Notes under the pieces: generated by a model
What the model was told of the DNA's origin: nothing
Seen by the model: only the letters and a program-made list of their open reading frames with translations
Databases searched by the model: none
Made by a program: the position numbers and the translations under genes
Shown here: piece after piece, positions 59,698 to 64,000 of the stretch
Layout of the letters: every line of letters begins with the position of its first letter
Numbering within the stretch: position 1 is the stretch's first letter
NCBI RefSeq assembly: GCF_002280785.1
Contig: NZ_NCEQ01000005.1
Location: 62,001 to 126,000, forward strand
Length of the DNA stretch: 64,000 nucleotides
Direction: 5' to 3'
From: Brevundimonas subvibrioides
GTDB taxonomy: Bacteria; Pseudomonadota; Alphaproteobacteria; Caulobacterales; Caulobacteraceae

Positions 59698-60834
59698 ATG
59701 ACCACCCGCAAGGTCTTCCGCGACGACCACGAGATGTTCCGCGACCAGGTCCGGCGTTTCGTCGAGACCGAGATTGTCCCTCACCACGCCGAGTGGGAAC
59801 GCGACGGCATCGTGCCCAAATCCCTGTGGCTGCGCGCGGGCGAAGAGGGCCTGCTGTGCGTCACGGCGCCCGAGGCGTACGGCGGCTCCGGCGGCGACTT
59901 CGGCCATAGCGCCGTGCTGATCGAGGAACTGGCCCGGGTGAACGCGACCGCCGTGGGCTTCACCACCCACTCCGACGTCGCCGTCCCCTATCTGGTCAAC
60001 TACGGCACCGACGACCAGAAGGCGCGGTGGCTGCCCCGGCTGATCTCGGGCGAGCTTATCGCCGTCATCGCCATGTCGGAGCCCCAGATCGGCAGCGACC
60101 TGCGCGGGATGAAGACCAAGGCCGTTCGCGATGGTGATCACTATGTCCTGTCCGGCCAGAAGACCTTCATCACCAACGGCATCAACTCGGGTCTCGCCAT
60201 TGTCGCGGCCAAGGTCGAGGGTCAGGCCAACCCCAAGGACATCACCCTGTTCTGCGTCGAAGAGGGCACGCCCGGTTTCGAGAAGGGCAAGAAGCTGGAG
60301 AAGATCGGCCTGCGCGGCCAGGACACCTCCGAACTGTTCTTCTCGGACGTCAGGGTGCCGGTGGAGAATATGTTGGGCGAGGAAAGCGGGGGCTTCACCT
60401 GCCTGATGACCGAACTGGCCAAGGAGCGGCTGGTCATCGGCATTCGCGCCGCCGCTTCGCTGGAGTCCATGCTCGACAAGACCGTGGCCTACACCAAGGA
60501 CCGGGTCGTCTTCGGCAAGCCCCTGTTCGAGTTCCAGAACACCCGGTTCAAGCTGGCCGACGTCAAGGCCCGGACCCAGATGCTGCGGGTGTTCATCGAC
60601 GACTGCCTGCAACAATTGCTGGACGGCGAACTGACGCCAGAGACCGCCGCCATGGCCAAGCTGACCAGCGCCGAACTGCACGGCCAGCTTCTGGATGAAC
60701 TGCTCCAGCTTCACGGCGGATACGGCTATATGAGCGAATACGATGTCGGGCGCGCCTGGGTCGATGCGCGGGTCGCCCGCATCTATGCCGGCACGTCGGA
60801 GATCATGAAGGAAATCATCGCCCGCACCCTTTAG
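59698..60834 (+). CDS. Acyl-CoA dehydrogenase
   Basis: A 378-residue complete acyl-CoA dehydrogenase. MSEPQIGSDLRGMKTKA and LSGQKTFITNGINSG are the FAD/substrate loops; LHGGYGYMSEYDVGRAWVDARV and IYAGTSEIMKEIIARTL the C-terminal signature. The IYEGT Glu of medium-chain enzymes is Ala here, so the base is probably the helix-G Glu, as in long-chain or isovaleryl-CoA dehydrogenases (SLESML region). GAGG lies five bases before the ATG. Confidence 0.92.
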   Translation: MTTRKVFRDDHEMFRDQVRRFVETEIVPHHAEWERDGIVPKSLWLRAGEEGLLCVTAPEAYGGSGGDFGHSAVLIEELARVNATAVGFTTHSDVAVPYLVNYGTDDQKARWLPRLISGELIAVIAMSEPQIGSDLRGMKTKAVRDGDHYVLSGQKTFITNGINSGLAIVAAKVEGQANPKDITLFCVEEGTPGFEKGKKLEKIGLRGQDTSELFFSDVRVPVENMLGEESGGFTCLMTELAKERLVIGIRAAASLESMLDKTVAYTKDRVVFGKPLFEFQNTRFKLADVKARTQMLRVFIDDCLQQLLDGELTPETAAMAKLTSAELHGQLLDELLQLHGGYGYMSEYDVGRAWVDARVARIYAGTSEIMKEIIARTL

Positions 60835-60855
60835 GGGGCGATCTGGAACCGGCTC

Positions 60856-61635
60856 ATGGACTTCGGCATCACCGGCAAGCGCGCCCTGATCTGCGCCTCC
60901 TCGTCGGGGCTGGGAAAGGCGTGCGCAATCTCGCTGGCCACGGAGGGCGTCGACGTCTGGATCAACGGCCGGGACGCGGACCGGCTCGAGGCTGCCGCGG
61001 CCGAGATTGAAGCCCTTACAGGACACCGCCCTCACACCGTCCTCGCGGACATCGACACCGCCGAAGGTCGCGCGGCGGTCCTGATCGCCTGTCCCGCGCC
61101 CGATATTCTGGTCTGCAACAGCGGCGGTCCCAGGCCGGGCCGTCTGGAGGATTGGACCGAGACCGCCTGGTCAGAGGTCGTGGCCGCCAAGATGATCTCG
61201 CCCATCCTGTTGATCCAGTCGGTCATCGGCGGGATGCGGGAACGCGGCTTCGGCCGGGTGGTCGCCATCACCTCGGCCATGGTCAAGACGCCCAAATTCC
61301 CTATGGCCCTGTCCACCGGACCCCGTGCCGGCCTGACAGCCTTCTGCAAGGCCCTGGCCGGAGAGGTCGCCGCCGACGGCGTCACCATCAACTGCATCCT
61401 GCCGGAAAAGGTCGAGACTGACCGGCTGGCGCAAATGACGCGGTCTCTGGCCCGCGTCCGTGAGATCGATCCAGCAGAGGCCCGCGCCGAACTGGTCGCC
61501 TCGATCCCCGCCGGTCGCTTCGGTCGCCCGTCCGAAGTGGGCGACGCCTGCGCCTTTCTGTGCTCCGACCGGGCCGGATACATCACCGGCCAGAACCTGC
61601 AACTGGACGGCGGAGCCTATTCGGGTCTGATCTAG
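60856..61635 (+). CDS. SDR-fold protein with altered active site (Ser153/Arg157)
   Basis: A 259-residue FabG-like SDR. The cofactor loop CASSSGLG and the CNSGGP motif mark the subgroup in which YxxxK is not kept; here the positions are Ser153 and Arg157 (S-T-G-P-R). The rest of the fold (INCILPEKVETDRL, ITGQNLQLDGG) is normal. Function in this subgroup is poorly known; it may be a ketoreductase using other residues. It follows the acyl-CoA dehydrogenase by 21 bp and overlaps the opposing FAH by four bases. Confidence 0.87.
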   Translation: MDFGITGKRALICASSSGLGKACAISLATEGVDVWINGRDADRLEAAAAEIEALTGHRPHTVLADIDTAEGRAAVLIACPAPDILVCNSGGPRPGRLEDWTETAWSEVVAAKMISPILLIQSVIGGMRERGFGRVVAITSAMVKTPKFPMALSTGPRAGLTAFCKALAGEVAADGVTINCILPEKVETDRLAQMTRSLARVREIDPAEARAELVASIPAGRFGRPSEVGDACAFLCSDRAGYITGQNLQLDGGAYSGLI

Positions 61636-62615
61636 AATTCCCGGACGATCCGGTTCCTCAGGACGCCGATCCCCGACACCTCCAATTCGACCTCATCGCC
61701 GGGCTTGAGGAACCTCTGCGCCTCCAGGCCGCAGCCGTTGCCGATGGTGCCTGAGCCCAGAAACTCGCCGGGATGCAGGGTTTCCGACCGCGAGATGAAG
61801 GCGATCAAGTCCTCGAACTTCCAGTGCATGGTGCTGGAATTCCCCCGGCCCCATTCCTCGCCATTGACCCGCGCGATCATGGTCAGGTCGTAGGGATCGG
61901 GCATCTCGTCGGCCGTGACGATGCAAGGGCCCATGGCGTTGCCAGTGTCGAAATCCTTGCCCTTGGCCGGGCCAAGCTGGCCGATCATTTCGACCGCCTG
62001 GGCGTCACGGGCGCTGAAATCGTTGTAGATCGTATAGCCGAAGATGTAGTCGCGGGCCTGCTCGACCGGCACATTCTTGGCCGCCTTCTTGATGTAGACG
62101 CCGTACTCCAGCTCGAAGTCCATCATCCTGGAATAGGATGGCCAGACGACGGCCTCCTCGCTCCCGATCACCGAGAAACGATTGGCCTTGTAGTAGATCG
62201 GCTGTTTGGCAAACAGATCCAGAATGCGCTGCTCGGCCTCCGACGGCCCGGTATCGGCGACCACCTCGATCCCTTTGGCCCTGGCCCGCATCTCGCGCGC
62301 GGCGGCATAGCACTGCCGCAGATGCAGCTCGAAACAGCTGCAATCCCGCATCTGTGGTGGCGGCTGGATGGGGGCCTTCAGCGTGACCTCATTCCTGGTC
62401 ACGACTGCAGTTTCCGGAGCGGATTTCACCGCCTCCATCGCCATATCGAGCGCATCGTCGCCGCCCTCGATCAGGGCCAGCATGTCGGCCAGCGCCGGTG
62501 CATGAATGCCGTGCCTGTGCTGGTGGGCGGCGGCCAGATCGACGACACGGGTATCGCCGTCGATGAAGGCCCCGGCCCGGCGACGCCCCTCATGCTCGAA
62601 CGTGACCAGACGCAA
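61632..62615 (-). CDS. Fumarylacetoacetate hydrolase (FAH) family protein
   Basis: A 327-residue FAH protein, longer than the two others by an N-terminal domain. Metal site residues are in MMDFELEYGVYI, and NDFSARDAQ, GRGNSSTMHW and LGSGTIGNGCG follow; this wording is closer to true fumarylacetoacetase than are the other two. The start is TTG at 62615 with AAGGGG seven bases upstream and gives the common opening MRLVTF. It follows TonB receptor 4 after 56 bp on the same strand. Confidence 0.88.
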   Translation of the reverse strand: MRLVTFEHEGRRRAGAFIDGDTRVVDLAAAHQHRHGIHAPALADMLALIEGGDDALDMAMEAVKSAPETAVVTRNEVTLKAPIQPPPQMRDCSCFELHLRQCYAAAREMRARAKGIEVVADTGPSEAEQRILDLFAKQPIYYKANRFSVIGSEEAVVWPSYSRMMDFELEYGVYIKKAAKNVPVEQARDYIFGYTIYNDFSARDAQAVEMIGQLGPAKGKDFDTGNAMGPCIVTADEMPDPYDLTMIARVNGEEWGRGNSSTMHWKFEDLIAFISRSETLHPGEFLGSGTIGNGCGLEAQRFLKPGDEVELEVSGIGVLRNRIVREF

Positions 62616-62671
62616 CGGCTTACCCCTTACAGATCGGAGGTTCCGACCGGATCAAATGACGCGGCGCGCGA

Positions 62672-64000
62672 TCAGAACGGACGGAAGGTGACCTGCAACA
62701 TCACCTCACGCCCCCGGTTGACGTTGCCGCTCAGGTCGGCGAGTCCACCGGTCGTGGTCGATCCGGTCCGGGTCGCGGTGCCGGTCTGTGGCACATTGGA
62801 GGCGACATCGACGCGGTATTCCTCGGTCAGGTTGCGCCCAATGACGGCTAGTTCCCAGCGACGATCGCTGCTGAACACGCGCGCACCGGCATTGAGGAAG
62901 GTCACGCCATCCTGCGCCGCGCCCGGATGCAGTTCGGGGTGAGGGTTGTATTCGGACTTGAACAGGGCATCGACGTTCATGCCCCAGTCGACACCCTCGA
63001 TGGCCGTGGAGCCGATGTAGCTGCCGCCCAGTGAGCCGGTCCATTCCGGCGCATTGACCAGGCGTTCTCCACCCAGTTGCTGACCCGTGAACCGGCCGGT
63101 CGTCGGATTGAGCAACAGGTTGCACCCGTCGGCGACCGTCTGGCCGATGTAGCAGGTGGCCAGGAAGTCGGTGTAGGTGGCGTCATTGTAGTTGGCGGCG
63201 CCCCGGATCGTCAGGCCCGGAACGGCCGGCAGGCGAAGGGTGAAGTCGCCCTCGAAGCCCTTGACCGTCGCGGCCCCGGCGTTGTTGACCCGGATCACCG
63301 GCACCCCGCTGGAGTTGTCCAGCGAGTTCACCTGAAGGTTCGTGTAGTCGTAGCTGTAGGCGGCCGTGTTTAGACGCAGGGCGCCGTCCAACAGCAGGGC
63401 CTTGATGCCGCCCTCGAACCCTTCAGCCGACTCAGGCAGATACAGGGCATTCAGCGGCGTCGTGAAAGCGGCCCCGGTGTTGGTGGCCGCGGCGAAGCCG
63501 CCCGATTTGAAGCCTTCCTTGTAAGCTCCGTAAAGCGTCAGCCGATCGGTCGGCCGCCAGGTGAGGGTGACCTCGGGCGAGGTGTTCTCGAAATCGGCCG
63601 AGCCGGGGGCGACGGGCTGGAAGACGCCGTTGCGCGCGACCGCGAAATCCTTGGATTCCTTGCTCCAGCGCAGACCACCGGCCAGCTCAAGCGTGTCGGA
63701 GATGTCCCACAGCGCCTGGCCGAACACCGACTGGGTCGTGCCGTCGATGTGATGCAGGAACAGCGGGGCCCCGGCGAGGATGTTGCGGGTATAGGTCTCC
63801 AGCTCGGAACTCTCGTAGAAGCCCCCGACCAGGAAGTTGAACGGACCCGACAGATCCGAGGCGACCCGCACTTCCTGGGTGAACTGGGTATAGCCGGTGT
63901 TGCCGGTGAAATCGTTGGCGCCGACGGCGTCCGAAGGCGCGACCGCATAGGTGTCGACGCGGAAGTCGTCGTTCTTGGCCCAACCCGTGACAGAGGTCAG
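62672..64000 (-). CDS. TonB-dependent outer-membrane receptor 4 (N-terminus outside window)
   Basis: C-terminal 442 residues of a TonB-dependent receptor; the frame is open to the window edge, so signal peptide and plug are missing. Barrel segments typical of this group are clear: LAGGLRWSKESKDF, LTLYGAYKEGFKSGGF, VKGFEGDFTLRLP, and a final VMLQVTFRPF strand. The FAH gene lies downstream in the same direction. It is the fourth receptor of the window, supporting import of several related substrates. Confidence 0.9.
   Translation of the reverse strand: MTSVTGWAKNDDFRVDTYAVAPSDAVGANDFTGNTGYTQFTQEVRVASDLSGPFNFLVGGFYESSELETYTRNILAGAPLFLHHIDGTTQSVFGQALWDISDTLELAGGLRWSKESKDFAVARNGVFQPVAPGSADFENTSPEVTLTWRPTDRLTLYGAYKEGFKSGGFAAATNTGAAFTTPLNALYLPESAEGFEGGIKALLLDGALRLNTAAYSYDYTNLQVNSLDNSSGVPVIRVNNAGAATVKGFEGDFTLRLPAVPGLTIRGAANYNDATYTDFLATCYIGQTVADGCNLLLNPTTGRFTGQQLGGERLVNAPEWTGSLGGSYIGSTAIEGVDWGMNVDALFKSEYNPHPELHPGAAQDGVTFLNAGARVFSSDRRWELAVIGRNLTEEYRVDVASNVPQTGTATRTGSTTTGGLADLSGNVNRGREVMLQVTFRPF

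Noticed and set aside
18368..62615. A complete steroid-degradation cluster
   Set aside because: No recognisable 3-ketosteroid dehydrogenase, 9-alpha-hydroxylase or HsaA-D set; only the CoA module is similar, so the substrate is left open.
62637..62655. Small inverted repeat after TonB receptor 4 as terminator
   Set aside because: The stem is about five base pairs with no T-run, and the FAH gene continues on the same strand, so co-transcription is more likely.
1..64000. Mobile elements, CRISPR arrays, tRNA or rRNA genes
   Set aside because: No transposase or integrase motifs, no regularly spaced direct repeats and no tRNA-like cloverleaf were noticed on reading; faint remnants cannot be excluded without a search.

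Overview
The window is GC-rich, densely packed DNA whose gene style points to an alphaproteobacterium, most likely Sphingomonadales or Caulobacterales. This is inferred from four large TonB-dependent outer-membrane receptors with plug domains typical of those orders, GGAGG-like ribosome sites, frequent GTG/TTG starts and many ATGA-type overlaps. I see no rRNA, tRNA, CRISPR array, transposase or integrase. Almost every gene fits one theme: uptake and oxidative breakdown of one or more hydrophobic organic compounds. The window holds 12 short-chain dehydrogenases (SDRs), 3 fumarylacetoacetate-hydrolase (FAH) family proteins, 2 amidohydrolases, a Rieske oxygenase alpha/beta pair, a P450, a ferredoxin, an extradiol dioxygenase, limonene-epoxide-hydrolase-like proteins, 3 acyl-CoA dehydrogenases, 5 MFS carriers and 4 TonB receptors.

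Layout. 1-7.7 kb: a truncated secreted-type protein, a tannase/feruloyl-esterase family enzyme, TetR regulator 1, a secreted type-B carboxylesterase, an SDR and a two-domain epoxide-hydrolase-like protein. 7.9-16.2 kb: TonB receptor 1 with a strong terminator, two SDRs, an MFS carrier, an unknown beta-rich protein, an NTF2-like protein and a CrtI-like flavoprotein. 16.2-23.5 kb: SDR and MFS genes facing two paralogous amidohydrolases, then an HIT-like protein and an FAH. 23.5-36.5 kb: TetR regulator 2 divergent from an SDR; a seven-gene minus-strand operon (ferredoxin, GPH-type carrier, SDR, extradiol dioxygenase, three SDRs) divergent from the Rieske pair; an MDR dehydrogenase, glutathione peroxidase, epoxide hydrolase and P450. 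36.6-47.2 kb: TonB receptors 2 and 3, two SDRs flanking an FAH, an acyl-CoA ligase and a quinone oxidoreductase. 47.4-62.6 kb: an MFS carrier and a CoA-thioester module (two enoyl-CoA hydratases, DUF35/thiolase-like pair, VOC and CMD-like proteins, drug/metabolite-type carrier, GST, thiolase, 3-hydroxyacyl-CoA dehydrogenase, an acyl-CoA dehydrogenase pair and a third one, SDR, FAH). 62.7 kb to the end: TonB receptor 4, cut by the window edge.

How it may work (inference): the receptors import the compound. Esterases free alcohols or acids. P450, Rieske oxygenase, epoxide hydrolases and SDRs functionalise the skeleton. The extradiol dioxygenase, FAH and amidohydrolase enzymes open and trim rings. 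The CoA ligase and right-hand module shorten acyl-CoA chains. The DUF35 plus cysteine-less thiolase-like pair and the adjacent acyl-CoA dehydrogenase genes recall the retro-aldol and heteromeric dehydrogenase steps of steroid side-chain degradation. The epoxide hydrolases and the CrtI-like protein suggest a terpenoid-type substrate, but the substrate cannot be fixed from sequence.

The most interesting signal is regulatory. A 17-bp element (consensus RTTCK-N6-AGAWTA, core TTCT-N6-AGAA) recurs in about eleven AT-rich promoter gaps from 13 to 57 kb, including nearly every divergent gap there. This suggests one undescribed regulon, perhaps controlled by TetR regulator 2, beside one of the copies.
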